Assembly: GCA_964586225.1 (NCBI GenBank)
Contig: CAZPHD010000002.1
Location: forward strand, 1-64,000
Direction of reading: 5' to 3'
DNA from: JANJUB01 sp964586225
GTDB lineage: Bacteria; Armatimonadota; Fimbriimonadia; Fimbriimonadales; Fimbriimonadaceae
Length of the DNA: 64,000 nucleotides
Shown here one piece after another: positions 41,551 to 50,713 of this stretch. The notes under the pieces were generated by a model. The model saw only the letters and a program-made list of their open reading frames with translations, was not told where the DNA came from and made no database searches. Position numbers and translations under genes: made by a program. How positions within the stretch are numbered: position 1 is the first letter of the stretch; each line of letters starts with the position of its first letter.

Positions 41551-43398
41551 ATGTTGCGCGGACGGCGATACAATAGAATCATCGGCACGCAACCCCCGTC
41601 TACTCTAACCTCCGATGCGAATTCTCGGATTCGTTTACTCGATCCGCACACCGTCAATCAGATCGCGGCGGGTGAGGTTGTTGAACGCCCGGCCTCCGTG
41701 GTCAAGGAGCTCGTCGAAAACGCGCTTGATGCGGGCTCGCGCAGAGTGCTCATTGAGCTTGTGGATGCCGGGCGCACCCTCATCCGCATCAGCGACGACG
41801 GCATTGGCATGGCCCCCGAAGAAGCCCAAATGGCGCTCCAACGCCACGCGACCTCCAAGATCATGTCGGCGGACGATCTGCTCTTGGTGAGCACGCTCGG
41901 CTTCCGCGGTGAGGCCGTTCCATCGATTGCTTCCGTCTCGCGATTCACGCTTAGCACGGGTACCGACGACAGCGGTCGCACCAAGATCACCGTCGAAGGT
42001 GGCACCGTGCAGAACATCACCCGCGTCGCTGGGCCGCGAGGCACCGAGATCACCGTCGAAGACCTGTTCTTCAACACCCCCGCCCGCCTCAAGTTTCTCA
42101 AGAGCGACACGACCGAGCTGTCGGCCGCGCTGGAGCACGTCACCCGCTACGCGATGGCCTACCCGCACGTGGCGTTCACGGTGACACATAACGGTCAGCA
42201 GGCACTTGCCACGACCGGATCGGGCGACTTGCAGCAAGCGATTGCCGAACTGTGGGGCCGCGATCAGGCGCGAGGCATGGTCCCCGCCGAACTCACCCAT
42301 CCGAATCTGCGAATCCACGGCTGGGTCAGCCCGCCCTACATGACCCGCCCGACCCGCGCCTACCAGTATGTTTATGTCAACGGGCGACCGGTCCGCTCGC
42401 GGATGCTGACCGCCGCCGTAGACCAGGCCTATCGCGACCTGACGCCCGAGAAGCGATACCCCGGCGTCGTCCTGATGATCGAGATCGACCCGGCGCGGGT
42501 GGATGTGAACGTCTCGCCCACCAAAAGCGAGGTGCGATTCCAGCAAGAGGGGCAGGCGTTTGATGCCATCCGCACCGCCATCCGTGCCGCTCTCATGGAA
42601 AGCGGGATGATGCCCGATGCGGCCGGCATTGCCGCGGCCAACCAGGCTCTGGCGGAAGCTACCGTATCCTCGCCGATGAGCACGTTCGGGTTGTCGCTCG
42701 TCGAAGCGAGCCTCGGTGCCCAGGCGCCTTTGGAGATGCCCGTGCCGATGCCGGAAAGCTCGATCATGCTCCCGCCGGGGGTGACCGCGGACCGGGAGCG
42801 ATTCCCGTTTATCGAACTCCTCGAAGGCTTGCGCGTGATCGGCCAGGCGATGAACACCTTCATTATCGCCGAGACCGCGCGCGGCATCGTGATCATCGAC
42901 CAACACGTGGCCCACGAGCGGATTCTCTACGAGTATTTGTGTGGACTGAAAGGGCCCCACGCGATCGAAAAGCAAGCCCTTCTTGCCCCGGAGACGCTCC
43001 ACCTCGACCGCCCCGCGGCGATAATGCTCCGGGAAAGACTGCAAGAAGTTGTGGAGGTTGGCTTCGATATCGAGCCGTTTGGGGGCGAGAGTTTTGTGGT
43101 GCGTGCGGTTCCGGCGGCGCTGCGGGGTAAGGATCCTCTGAAGGTGTTGCGCGACCTGGTGGATGAACTCGTGGACAGCGCCGTATCGCGCAAGCTGACC
43201 CCAACGCGCGAGGCGATCTGGATCATGAGCGCGTGCAAGATGGCGGTGAAGGCGGGCGATCCGCTCTCACACGCCGAGATGGAGAAGCTGATTCTGGACC
43301 TCGCGACAACCGAGAATCCTTACTTGTGCCCGCACGGACGCCCGATCACGATCACGCTCTCACGGCACGAGCTGCTGAAGAAGTTTTACCGGCACTAG
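41551..43398 (+). CDS. mutL: DNA mismatch repair protein MutL with endonuclease motifs
   Basis: The product has 615 residues if it begins at the ATG at 41551; the homologous region starts about 27 codons later (RIRLLDPHTVNQIAAGEVVE), so a non-ATG start near 41629 (ATT) is possible. GHKL ATPase motifs: VKELVENALDAG, ISDDGIGM, HATSKI, GFRGEAVPSIASV. The C-terminal half has DQHVAHERILYE, SACKMAVKAGD and CPHGRP, the metal-dependent nicking site of MutL in species lacking MutH. No mutS is adjacent. Confidence 0.95.
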   Translation: MLRGRRYNRIIGTQPPSTLTSDANSRIRLLDPHTVNQIAAGEVVERPASVVKELVENALDAGSRRVLIELVDAGRTLIRISDDGIGMAPEEAQMALQRHATSKIMSADDLLLVSTLGFRGEAVPSIASVSRFTLSTGTDDSGRTKITVEGGTVQNITRVAGPRGTEITVEDLFFNTPARLKFLKSDTTELSAALEHVTRYAMAYPHVAFTVTHNGQQALATTGSGDLQQAIAELWGRDQARGMVPAELTHPNLRIHGWVSPPYMTRPTRAYQYVYVNGRPVRSRMLTAAVDQAYRDLTPEKRYPGVVLMIEIDPARVDVNVSPTKSEVRFQQEGQAFDAIRTAIRAALMESGMMPDAAGIAAANQALAEATVSSPMSTFGLSLVEASLGAQAPLEMPVPMPESSIMLPPGVTADRERFPFIELLEGLRVIGQAMNTFIIAETARGIVIIDQHVAHERILYEYLCGLKGPHAIEKQALLAPETLHLDRPAAIMLRERLQEVVEVGFDIEPFGGESFVVRAVPAALRGKDPLKVLRDLVDELVDSAVSRKLTPTREAIWIMSACKMAVKAGDPLSHAEMEKLILDLATTENPYLCPHGRPITITLSRHELLKKFYRH

Positions 43399-43437
43399 GG
43401 GCTTCGCCGGATGTGGCTAGACTCGCAAGAAGACCCA

Positions 43438-43578
43438 TTGAGGCGACCGGAAGACCTGTTGAGGCGACCGGAAGACCCTTTGAGGCGGCCTCAACGACCT
43501 TTCTTGCGGCCTCAATGCTCAATTGTCTTGCCTCAATCCGCTGTCTTGGTCGCTCAGTTGGTCTTCACGCGGCCTCAA
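43438..43578. repeat. 21-bp phased heptamer array with central inversion
   Basis: TTGAGGC occurs at 43438, 43459 and 43480, exactly 21 bases apart. Its reverse complement GCCTCAA occurs at 43488, 43509, 43530 and 43572, spaced 21, 21 and 42; the missing step at 43551 holds only a degraded CTCA. The two arms meet at 43480-43494. Units on one arm are near reverse complements of those on the other. It lies in the 209-base gap between convergent mutL and the PilZ gene. A reading frame crosses it with 7-residue periodicity, but no real gene is evident. Confidence 0.75.
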
Positions 43579-43607
43579 CATCGGGTCTGCACTCATCGGC
43601 GGTCTGC

Positions 43608-43973
43608 CTAGCTGGCCATCATTTCCCACTGGCGCTGAAACACGCCGTGGACGTACTCGGCAACGGCGACGCGCTCTTCATGGGATTCGGGTGCGAACTT
43701 AAATCCGCTCACAAACATGCCGTCTTCGCCACCCGGATGGCAATAGCGAACGACACCGCGGATCGAGAGCGGGGCTTTGCCGTCTTGCCCAATCTTCAGA
43801 TAGAGCGGGCTCTCAACCGGGAGGGCTTCCTTGCTTCGGAGTTGAACACCCCCGAGGCCGATGTCCACGAGCATCGCTCGATACGGCTCCTCGTCCTCAC
43901 CGTGATAGATCATCGCGCATTCGACAAAGTCGAATCGTGCGAACAAACGCCCATCAATATTCTGCTGGCTCAT
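43608..43973 (-). CDS. PilZ domain protein
   Basis: The product has 121 residues. It carries the cyclic-di-GMP-binding features of PilZ: Arg-rich RLFARFDFVE near the N-terminus (RxxxR-type) and LVDIGLGGVQLRS (D/N-x-S/G-x-x-G). Single-domain PilZ proteins tie c-di-GMP to motility or pili, in keeping with the nearby mot and pseudopilin genes. It is divergent from the pseudopilins, sharing a 156-base promoter region. Confidence 0.9.
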   Translation of the reverse strand: MSQQNIDGRLFARFDFVECAMIYHGEDEEPYRAMLVDIGLGGVQLRSKEALPVESPLYLKIGQDGKAPLSIRGVVRYCHPGGEDGMFVSGFKFAPESHEERVAVAEYVHGVFQRQWEMMAS

Positions 43974-44129
43974 CAGTCTTTAGGCCGCGTAGTTGCGGAG
44001 TCCCCGTTTGTGTTTTCGGCATCTGAACGCCAAATCTTTCGGTGTTTTTGCTGGACGTTGCCCGCATTCAGACCAGGTTGGATGTTTTTCGCCCTCTGAA
44101 TTCCTCGGCGAAGTACCGAAATCAACCAT

Positions 44130-44534
44130 GTGAAGTTAGGGAACGTGCGACGCGGAACGACATTGGTCGAACTCCTGGTAGCCGCCGTGTTTGTTGGCCT
44201 CTGCTCGGCCGCCATGCTCGGAGCTATTGGAACCGCATCGCGCGCGACGTCCATCGCCGAAGAGAAGCTGATTGCGCTGACCCTCGCCAAGAACGAGCTT
44301 GACCTCGCCCGAGCGGCCGCCAACAAGGGAACCATCACCGTCGGAACCCGCAATGAGACGCCCGCCAACACGGGCATCAAGTATCCCGTGTCGGTGCAGA
44401 CGGTCGTCACGGCCGCCGGCGGAGTCGCGGACCTGTTTCTCGTGCGCACACGTGTAAGGTGGGAAAGCGACACGGGCGTGGAACACAGCGGCAGCGTGAC
44501 TCTCGAGACTTATGTGGTGACCCGTGACTACTAA
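44130..44534 (+). CDS. Type II/IV pseudopilin (first of three)
   Basis: The product has 134 residues with a class III signal: short basic leader ending VRRG, then TTLVELLVAAVFVGLCSA. Cleavage by prepilin peptidase after Gly and the Glu at +5 are as expected. The mature tail is a small beta domain. It probably assembles into a minor-pilin tip of a type IV pilus or type II secretion complex. It overlaps the next gene by 11 bases. Confidence 0.85.
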   Translation: MKLGNVRRGTTLVELLVAAVFVGLCSAAMLGAIGTASRATSIAEEKLIALTLAKNELDLARAAANKGTITVGTRNETPANTGIKYPVSVQTVVTAAGGVADLFLVRTRVRWESDTGVEHSGSVTLETYVVTRDY

Positions 44535-45207
44535 ACGAAGCGCTTTCTCGTTGGTTGAGATGATGGTCGCAACCGCGATCACCGGGGCAATCGTTGGCGT
44601 CCTCGCAAGCATGTTCGTGTTCGTCGGGCATCGCGCCGCCCAGTCCATGAGTCAGAATGGCGTCTTGCTTCAGGCGCAGGCGCTGAGTGAAGAACTTGAG
44701 CGAACCGTGGTGAATGCGCAGAGCTGCCGCGTGGTTGCCGCAACCTCGGGCCCGGCCCTGATGTGTATCCTGCCGGCCACGGGCAATGACAAGGACAGCG
44801 ATGGCCTGATTGACCAAGCCCTTCCGATGTGGATTACCCCGAGCGGACATGAAGGCTACGGTGCGGGAAAGCGCGTCTGGATCTACGCGAATGACAATGG
44901 CGGCAACTTGAGCATGTTGTCCGCAAGTTCAGCAAAGCGACTTTGGCGGGCCTATCGAAACGACTCAAGCACGCCGACCACTGCCGATATTGATCGGGCG
45001 TTCTCGACGTACTTCGACACCGGAAGGTCGCGGTGGCCCCTCATCGATGATGTGACCTTTAGTGTGGATGCCAACGGGATTGTGACGTTTACGATCAAGG
45101 CGACCAAGCAACACCTTAAGGAAGCTCGTTTGGGCACCGGGGCATCCAACACCGGCTCGACCCTCATCCTGACCCGCAAGGTCTTTTGCCGCAATTGGAG
45201 ACGATAA
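44524..45207 (+). CDS. PulJ-like pseudopilin (second of three)
   Basis: The product has 227 residues. The leader TTKRSA precedes FSLVEMMVATAITGAIVGVL, a prepilin N-terminus in which Ala replaces the usual Gly at -1 but Glu+5 is present. The C-terminal part is a larger beta-rich domain (ALMCILPATGNDKDSDGLID; ARLGTGASNTGSTLILTRKV). Order and size suggest a minor pseudopilin such as PulJ/PilW. It is followed after two bases by the third gene. Confidence 0.82.
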   Translation: MTTKRSAFSLVEMMVATAITGAIVGVLASMFVFVGHRAAQSMSQNGVLLQAQALSEELERTVVNAQSCRVVAATSGPALMCILPATGNDKDSDGLIDQALPMWITPSGHEGYGAGKRVWIYANDNGGNLSMLSASSAKRLWRAYRNDSSTPTTADIDRAFSTYFDTGRSRWPLIDDVTFSVDANGIVTFTIKATKQHLKEARLGTGASNTGSTLILTRKVFCRNWRR

Positions 45208-45209
45208 CC

Positions 45210-46307
45210 ATGGTAGACAATCGCCGAATCCGACACCTTCGCCGAGGCAGCGCCTTGGTGTATTCGAGCATGCTCATGGTCGCGATAACGACCGTCGTCG
45301 TGACCACTTCCCAACTCAATGCGGCGGCCTCGGGAAAGGCTGAACGGCAGATCGATGCGGTGATGACCGAAGAGTCAGAGAGCGGTGCCGTAGCCTATGT
45401 CAGCGCGCTCTGCAATGCCCAGAGCATCAGCCTGCCCGCAACCTACAACTTGACGCTCAACGGCCAGACCCAGACGGTCTCGGTCGTCAAGTCAGACGCG
45501 ACGATGAGTCGGACAATCCGCGTCAACACGGTCGTTAATGGTCGAAGCACGCGGAGCTTTGAGCGGCTGATCGCAGGCCGTCAGGCCATCAGCCCTACCT
45601 ACTACGGCCTCTTTCTCGGTCGCCCGTCCGACTTGAGCTCGTCGGTGATCACAACCACGAACTCGGGTCACATCTTTTGCCGGGGGAATCTAACCCTCAA
45701 TGGGGCAAGCAACATTGATGGCGAAGTCGCGGCGACTGGCTCTGTAGTAACTAACGGAGCGACGGTTTCCAAGAACACTCTTTCCGGCGCGCGTGACCGC
45801 TTGCCGGCCACCTTCAACAGCGCAGACTACGAAACTGCTGCCGCTGGCCTGGTCAACCTTTTGACATCGCTCAACTCAATCACGTTCCTAACCCTCGGCT
45901 TGGGTCTGCCCTACAACCTGAAGTACTACCGTGGGGACATGCTATTCAAGGGAACAATCAAGGGAAGAGGAACCGCTTTCTTTGAGGGGAACCTAACGGT
46001 TGAGAACGACGTGAAGTACGACAAGGCGACCGACCAAGCCGTCTTCATCGTTACGGGCAACATGAACATCCTGAAGAGTTGCGAGAAACTCGACGGAATC
46101 TGGATTGTTGCGGGCCACGTCACAACGGAGTCAGATACTAGCGACCTTGAGGTCACGCGCGGAGCGCTTGTCTTTATGAACCGGCTTGAGTTGAACCGGC
46201 CGCTGATCATCAACTCAGACAAAACGTTCTGGACCGATCGCAACGAAGCGGTGCGTCATCGGGCTCCTGGATTCTGGCCAACGCCGATCTCTGGACTGCT
46301 GCGCTAG
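45210..46307 (+). CDS. PilX/PulK-like pilus assembly protein with beta-helical domain
   Basis: The product has 365 residues from the ATG at 45210. The N-terminus (RHLRRGSALVYSSMLMVAIT) is prepilin-like with Gly before the helix, but lacks Glu at +5, as PulK-type tip subunits do. The C-terminal 200 residues have bactofilin-like steps (SGHIFCRGNLTLNGASNIDG, GTAFFEGNLTVENDV, AVFIVTGNMNILKS). It may cap the pseudopilus. It converges with nuoI, sharing CTAG stops. Confidence 0.75.
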   Translation: MVDNRRIRHLRRGSALVYSSMLMVAITTVVVTTSQLNAAASGKAERQIDAVMTEESESGAVAYVSALCNAQSISLPATYNLTLNGQTQTVSVVKSDATMSRTIRVNTVVNGRSTRSFERLIAGRQAISPTYYGLFLGRPSDLSSSVITTTNSGHIFCRGNLTLNGASNIDGEVAATGSVVTNGATVSKNTLSGARDRLPATFNSADYETAAAGLVNLLTSLNSITFLTLGLGLPYNLKYYRGDMLFKGTIKGRGTAFFEGNLTVENDVKYDKATDQAVFIVTGNMNILKSCEKLDGIWIVAGHVTTESDTSDLEVTRGALVFMNRLELNRPLIINSDKTFWTDRNEAVRHRAPGFWPTPISGLLR

Positions 46308-46801
46308 TTCTTCGAGACCTTCTCGTATTCTCCGACCCACGGGGCGTCGGCTTCACCGGGGTAGCTCTCAAGGAGCATTTCCTTGGTATACACGAAGCTC
46401 TCACGCTTGTAATCGGCGAGTTCGAAGTTCTTGCGCAGGACGATCGCACCGGTCGGGCAGGCATCTTGGCAGTAGCCACAGAAGATGCATCGGATCATGT
46501 TGATCTCGTATCGCACGGCGTACCGCTCGCCCGGTGAGAATCGCGCCTCGTCGGTGTTCTCGGCCGCGACCACATTAATGCACCGAGCCGGGCAGGCACC
46601 GGCGCACAGCGAGCAACCAATGCATCGCTCGAGCCCGGAATCGTAGCGCGTGAGGAAGTGCCGCCAGCGGGTGCGCGGATACTGCTCGCGGCGCTGCTCG
46701 GGATAGAAGACGGTCTCCTTCTTGTGGCGCAGTCGGCGCGCGGTGATTCCAAAGCCCGCGGCGATCGGTTTGACCACGGTCTTAAACAAGTTCACGCTCA
46801 C
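46304..46801 (-). CDS. nuoI: NADH-quinone oxidoreductase subunit I
   Basis: The product has 165 residues from the GTG at 46801, which overlaps the nuoB stop (GTGA); a GTG two codons later is an alternative. Two 4Fe-4S motifs are present: CIGCSLCAGACP and CIFCGYCQDACP. These carry the N6a/N6b clusters that pass electrons in the peripheral arm of complex I. It is co-transcribed with nuoB but not with nuoA/C/D. Confidence 0.95.
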   Translation of the reverse strand: MSVNLFKTVVKPIAAGFGITARRLRHKKETVFYPEQRREQYPRTRWRHFLTRYDSGLERCIGCSLCAGACPARCINVVAAENTDEARFSPGERYAVRYEINMIRCIFCGYCQDACPTGAIVLRKNFELADYKRESFVYTKEMLLESYPGEADAPWVGEYEKVSKN

Positions 46802-47376
46802 GCTCGCACCTCGGCGGGAGTGTCCTTGTCCAAGGTTCGCGGCGAAACCTCGATCAGCTTGTTGAACTTGCGTCGTTTGATCTTCTCTTGGAGCTTGATC
46901 ACAGCGTAGATCAGCGCATCGGGCGACGGCGGGCAACCGGGGACATAGACATCGACCGGCACTACCTGGTCGGCACCCTGGACGATCGCGTAGTTGTTGT
47001 AGACGCCACCGCTACTCGCACACGCGCCCATGCTGATCACCCACTTGGGCTCGGGCATCTGGTCGTAAATCTGCCGAAGCACCGGGGCCATCTTCTTACT
47101 GAGGCGACCGGCAATGATCATCACGTCGGCTTGGCGAGGTGTCGCGCGGAACGCTTCGGAACCGAAGCGGGCAAGGTCGAACCGCGCGGCGACGGTGCTC
47201 ATCATCTCGATGGCGCAGCAGGCAAGTCCGAAGGTGAGCGGCCAGAGCGAGTTGGCCCGAGCTTGGTTGACCAGCGTGTCGAGCGACGTGATCACGATGT
47301 TCCCACCCTTTTGGATGTCGCCGATCACCGGCGTGGAGCTATCGTGCAAGACAATGGTTTCGACCTTCTTCGGCAT
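46798..47376 (-). CDS. nuoB: NADH-quinone oxidoreductase subunit B
   Basis: The product has 192 residues. It holds the last cluster (N2) before quinone: LACCAIEMM (tandem Cys), GACASSGG and VPGCPPSPDA. WPLTFGLACC and PKWVISMGACASSGGVYNNY are family signatures. nuoB usually lies between nuoA and nuoC; here it is 14.5 kb away from them. It is divergent from ileS with 74 bases between. Confidence 0.96.
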   Translation of the reverse strand: MPKKVETIVLHDSSTPVIGDIQKGGNIVITSLDTLVNQARANSLWPLTFGLACCAIEMMSTVAARFDLARFGSEAFRATPRQADVMIIAGRLSKKMAPVLRQIYDQMPEPKWVISMGACASSGGVYNNYAIVQGADQVVPVDVYVPGCPPSPDALIYAVIKLQEKIKRRKFNKLIEVSPRTLDKDTPAEVRA

Positions 47377-47450
47377 GGCGTTCTACCTACTACGCAGTTT
47401 ACCGAACTCACGCCCCACACTCGCCCAACCGGTAAACTCCCCGAACTCTC

Positions 47451-50225
47451 ATGGACTTCCGAGCGACTCTGAATCTGCCCGATCCCGGCTTTACGATCCC
47501 GATGAAAGCCGACCTGCCCCAGCGCGAACCCCAGCAGTTCGCCGCTTGGCAGGGTATCGGCATTTACAAGCGCATCCAGGAAGCCCGCGCCGACGCCCCC
47601 AGCTTCGTGCTTCATGACGGCCCTCCGTACACCAACAGCCCGATCCATTTGGGGACGGCCATGAACAAGGTGCTCAAGGATTTCGTGGTGAAGTCGCGGA
47701 CGCTCCTTGGATTCCGTGCGCCCTACGTGCCCGGGTTCGATAACCACGGCCTGCCCATCGAGCAAGCCGTCATGCGCGACTTTCACACCCGTGGCGAAAC
47801 ACCTGATGTCGTCACCCTTCGAAAGGCGTGCCGCGCCCATGCCGACCGCTATCTCAAGCTCCAGTCCGAGCAGTTCGCGCGCCTCGGCGTCTTTGGCATG
47901 TGGGATCGCCCCTACGCGACAATGGATTATGGCTTTGAGGCCGCAATCGTTCGCGTGTTCAAGCGGATGGTCGAAGGCGGCTACATCTACAAGGGATTGC
48001 GCCCGACGCTTTGGTCGCCGACCTCGCGAACTGCGTTGGCCGACACCGAGATCGTGTACCAAGAGCACACGAGTCGCTCCATCTATGTCCGATTTCCCCT
48101 GCAACGCGACCCAAATCAGGTGCTAGCTCGGTTCCCCAATCTCTTCACGGTGATCTGGACAACGACGCCCTGGACGATTCCGGCGAATATGGCGGTTGCC
48201 TTTCACCCGCAGCTCGAATACGTCGTGGTGCGCGTCGGCGAAGCTCACTATTTGCTCCTCGGCGATCTGCTCGAGAAGACTGCAGCTAAGGTGGGATGGA
48301 CCGGATACGAAGTTGTCGAGCGAATGGATGGCATCACCTTCGACGGTTGCGTCTTCGGCCACCCGATCTTCGATCGCGACTCGATTGCGGTGATGGCGGA
48401 CTACGTTACGACCGAAGACGGCACCGGTGTCGTGCACACCGCCCCCGGCCATGGTCGAGACGACTTCTACACCGGTCAGAAGTATGGGCTGCCCGTGCTT
48501 TGCCCGGTCGACGAGCGCGGTATCCTCACTGAAGAGGCGGGCGAGTTCGCCGGCGTTAGCTATAAGGATTGCGACACCGTCGTGGTTGAGCGACTTCGAG
48601 AACTCGGGGCGCTACTGTTCGACGAAGATTACGTCCACAGCTACCCGCACGCCGAGCGTGATGGCAAACCGGTCATCTTCCGCGCGACGGAACAGTGGTT
48701 TGTCGCGATCGACCATGATGATCTGCGCGGCCGGGCATTGCGAGAGATCGACCCTGAAAACGGTGGCGTTCAGTGGTACCCGCCAAGCGGCCACAACCGG
48801 ATCTCTTCCATGGTCGTCAACCGTCCCGATTGGTGCATCTCGCGCCAGCGGCCGTGGGGCGTGGGAATCCCCGTGTTCTACGGCGCAACCTCACGCGAGC
48901 CGGTGCTGGACCCCGTGGCGATCGAAGCGGTCGCCCAGTTGGTCGAGCGCGAAGGTTCGGACGCGTGGTTCGAAAAGTCACCCGCCGAGATTCTCCCCGC
49001 CGGCTACGCGCACCCGGTCACCGGTGAAACCGAGTTCACCAAAGAAACCGACGTGCTTGATGTCTGGTTCGACAGCGGCTCCACCTCGCTGGCCGTGCTC
49101 GAAGGCAATGTTGAGCCGCGCTGGGCTGAGAAGTGGCCCGCAGACGTGTATCTTGAAGGTTCCGACCAGCATCGCGGTTGGTTCAACTCGTCGCTCATCA
49201 TCGGCATGGCAACTCGCGGCGAACCCCCTTACCGCGCCGTCGTAACCCACGGCTTCGTCGTCGACAAGAACGGGCTCAAGATGTCCAAGCGGCTGGGCAA
49301 CATCATCGACCCGATCGACGTCTGCGACAAGTTCGGCGCCGACATCCTGCGCTACTGGGTGGCCAGCGTGGATTGGGCCAACGATGTCCCCTGCTACGAT
49401 GAGCTCCTTAAGCAAATCGGCGAGCAGTACCGAACCGTCCGCAACACGATGCGGTTCCTGCTGGGCAATCTCGGCGACTACATCGACCCCTACGATGGCC
49501 TCATGGAGGACGTCGACGACTGGGCGATCGAGCAGACCGATCTCCTCATTGCCGAATGCGCCGATGCCTATCGAAGCTACGATTTCGGCGCGGTGATCAC
49601 GGCCGTTCACAACTTCTGCGCCCGCGAGATGTCGAGGTTCTACATCGACGCGATCAAAGATCGGATGTATTGCGATGGCGCCGCGTGGCCCGCGCGTCGC
49701 TCCGCTCAGCGCGCCTGCCATTACGCGCTGCTGAACCTTGTTCGGCTGGTCGCGCCCATCCTGCCGTTCACTGCGGAAGAGGTCTACGCGCGCATCCCGG
49801 CCTACAACCCGTTGTTCTCCGTCCATGCGGAAGTGCTCCCCGAACCGACCGCCGAGCGTCTCGCCGAGATCGAAGGCAGTGCCCGCCAGCAGTGCTTCGC
49901 GGCGGTGATCGCCGAGCGAGCCGACGCCTTTGCCGCGTTCGAAATCTGGAAGCCCACCGCCGAAGTCAAGGACTCCCAAGACGTGATCGTCACCATCAGC
50001 AACTCCGCGGAGCAGCTTGAACCGCTGCGGCAGTTTGCCCCCAGCGAACTCGCTAATCTCTTCAAGATGAGCGAAGTGGAACTGGTCGAGGGTCCCGAGG
50101 CGTTTACCTTCCGAGTGAGCCACCATCCCAAGTGTGAGCGGAGTCGCCTACGTCGCCCTGATGTCCGGGAGATCAATGGGCATTGGCTTTCCGAGCGTGA
50201 CGCACGGGCGGTCGGATGGGCTTAG
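47451..50225 (+). CDS. ileS: Isoleucyl-tRNA synthetase
   Basis: The product has 924 residues, the usual bacterial length. HIGH site: PIHLGTAMNK (HLGT); KMSKS site: LKMSKRLGN (last Ser is Arg). Editing domain: WTTTPWTIPANMAVAFHP and HTAPGHGRDD. C-terminal zinc-finger Cys are mostly lost: one Cys in PKCERSRLRRP and none in GHWLSERDA. A GGTAAACT box stands 12 bases before the start and no T-box leader is seen. It overlaps lspA by 10 bases. Confidence 0.97.
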   Translation: MDFRATLNLPDPGFTIPMKADLPQREPQQFAAWQGIGIYKRIQEARADAPSFVLHDGPPYTNSPIHLGTAMNKVLKDFVVKSRTLLGFRAPYVPGFDNHGLPIEQAVMRDFHTRGETPDVVTLRKACRAHADRYLKLQSEQFARLGVFGMWDRPYATMDYGFEAAIVRVFKRMVEGGYIYKGLRPTLWSPTSRTALADTEIVYQEHTSRSIYVRFPLQRDPNQVLARFPNLFTVIWTTTPWTIPANMAVAFHPQLEYVVVRVGEAHYLLLGDLLEKTAAKVGWTGYEVVERMDGITFDGCVFGHPIFDRDSIAVMADYVTTEDGTGVVHTAPGHGRDDFYTGQKYGLPVLCPVDERGILTEEAGEFAGVSYKDCDTVVVERLRELGALLFDEDYVHSYPHAERDGKPVIFRATEQWFVAIDHDDLRGRALREIDPENGGVQWYPPSGHNRISSMVVNRPDWCISRQRPWGVGIPVFYGATSREPVLDPVAIEAVAQLVEREGSDAWFEKSPAEILPAGYAHPVTGETEFTKETDVLDVWFDSGSTSLAVLEGNVEPRWAEKWPADVYLEGSDQHRGWFNSSLIIGMATRGEPPYRAVVTHGFVVDKNGLKMSKRLGNIIDPIDVCDKFGADILRYWVASVDWANDVPCYDELLKQIGEQYRTVRNTMRFLLGNLGDYIDPYDGLMEDVDDWAIEQTDLLIAECADAYRSYDFGAVITAVHNFCAREMSRFYIDAIKDRMYCDGAAWPARRSAQRACHYALLNLVRLVAPILPFTAEEVYARIPAYNPLFSVHAEVLPEPTAERLAEIEGSARQQCFAAVIAERADAFAAFEIWKPTAEVKDSQDVIVTISNSAEQLEPLRQFAPSELANLFKMSEVELVEGPEAFTFRVSHHPKCERSRLRRPDVREINGHWLSERDARAVGWA

Positions 50226-50713
50226 GTTCGGCACGCACGATCTGGCTCATCACGTTCTTCTCGACGATCATTCTTGATCAGGTTGTGAAGGCGCTGACCC
50301 GAACGTACATCCCCCTTGGTGGGCACGGGTGGGACCTCATCCCCGGCCTGATCGGTCTGCGTCACGCCGAGAACTACGGCGTGGCCTTTGGACAACTCCA
50401 GGGTTGGGGTAGGTATCTCGCCCCCATCGCCCTCGTCATCACCTTCCTCGCATGGCGACACACGGTCAAGCATCCCAACGACTCCAAGTGGATCCATGTC
50501 GCACTCGGTTTGCTCGCCTCGGGCGCGATCGGCAACATGATCGATCGCGTGTGGCGGGGCAAAGTCACCGACATGTTCGAGCTCCAGTTCACCAACTTCC
50601 CCGTGTTCAACATCGCGGATGCCTGCATCACCGTCGCCGCGATCATCCTCATCTTCGTGTGGAGCAAGATCGACAGCAAAGAGCCCGAAGCCGAGGTGAC
50701 TCGTGCCAGCTGA
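50216..50713 (+). CDS. lspA: Lipoprotein signal peptidase (signal peptidase II)
   Basis: The product has 165 residues with four membrane helices. It removes signal peptides from diacylglyceryl-lipoproteins, several of which are in this window. The catalytic Asp pair is in SGAIGNMIDRV and FNIADACITVA; ILDQVVK and NYGVAFG are conserved. It follows ileS (a common pairing) and overlaps nfo by 11 bases. Confidence 0.95.
   Translation: MGLGSARTIWLITFFSTIILDQVVKALTRTYIPLGGHGWDLIPGLIGLRHAENYGVAFGQLQGWGRYLAPIALVITFLAWRHTVKHPNDSKWIHVALGLLASGAIGNMIDRVWRGKVTDMFELQFTNFPVFNIADACITVAAIILIFVWSKIDSKEPEAEVTRAS

Noticed and set aside
43438..43578. CRISPR-like array
   Set aside because: Seven-base repeats at 21-bp spacing with an orientation switch do not fit CRISPR repeats of 23-47 bases.
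43233..44099. 288-codon frame across the 21-bp array and PilZ gene
   Set aside because: Antisense to the PilZ gene and overlapping the mutL end. The seven-residue periodicity is noted as part of the array finding and not as a gene.
47377..47450. T-box leader for ileS
   Set aside because: The 74-base gap has no T-box sequence (TGGNACCGCG) or terminator stem.
48978..50126. Leftward 382-codon frame opposite ileS
   Set aside because: Antisense artefact of high G+C coding DNA; ileS motifs are continuous on the forward strand.
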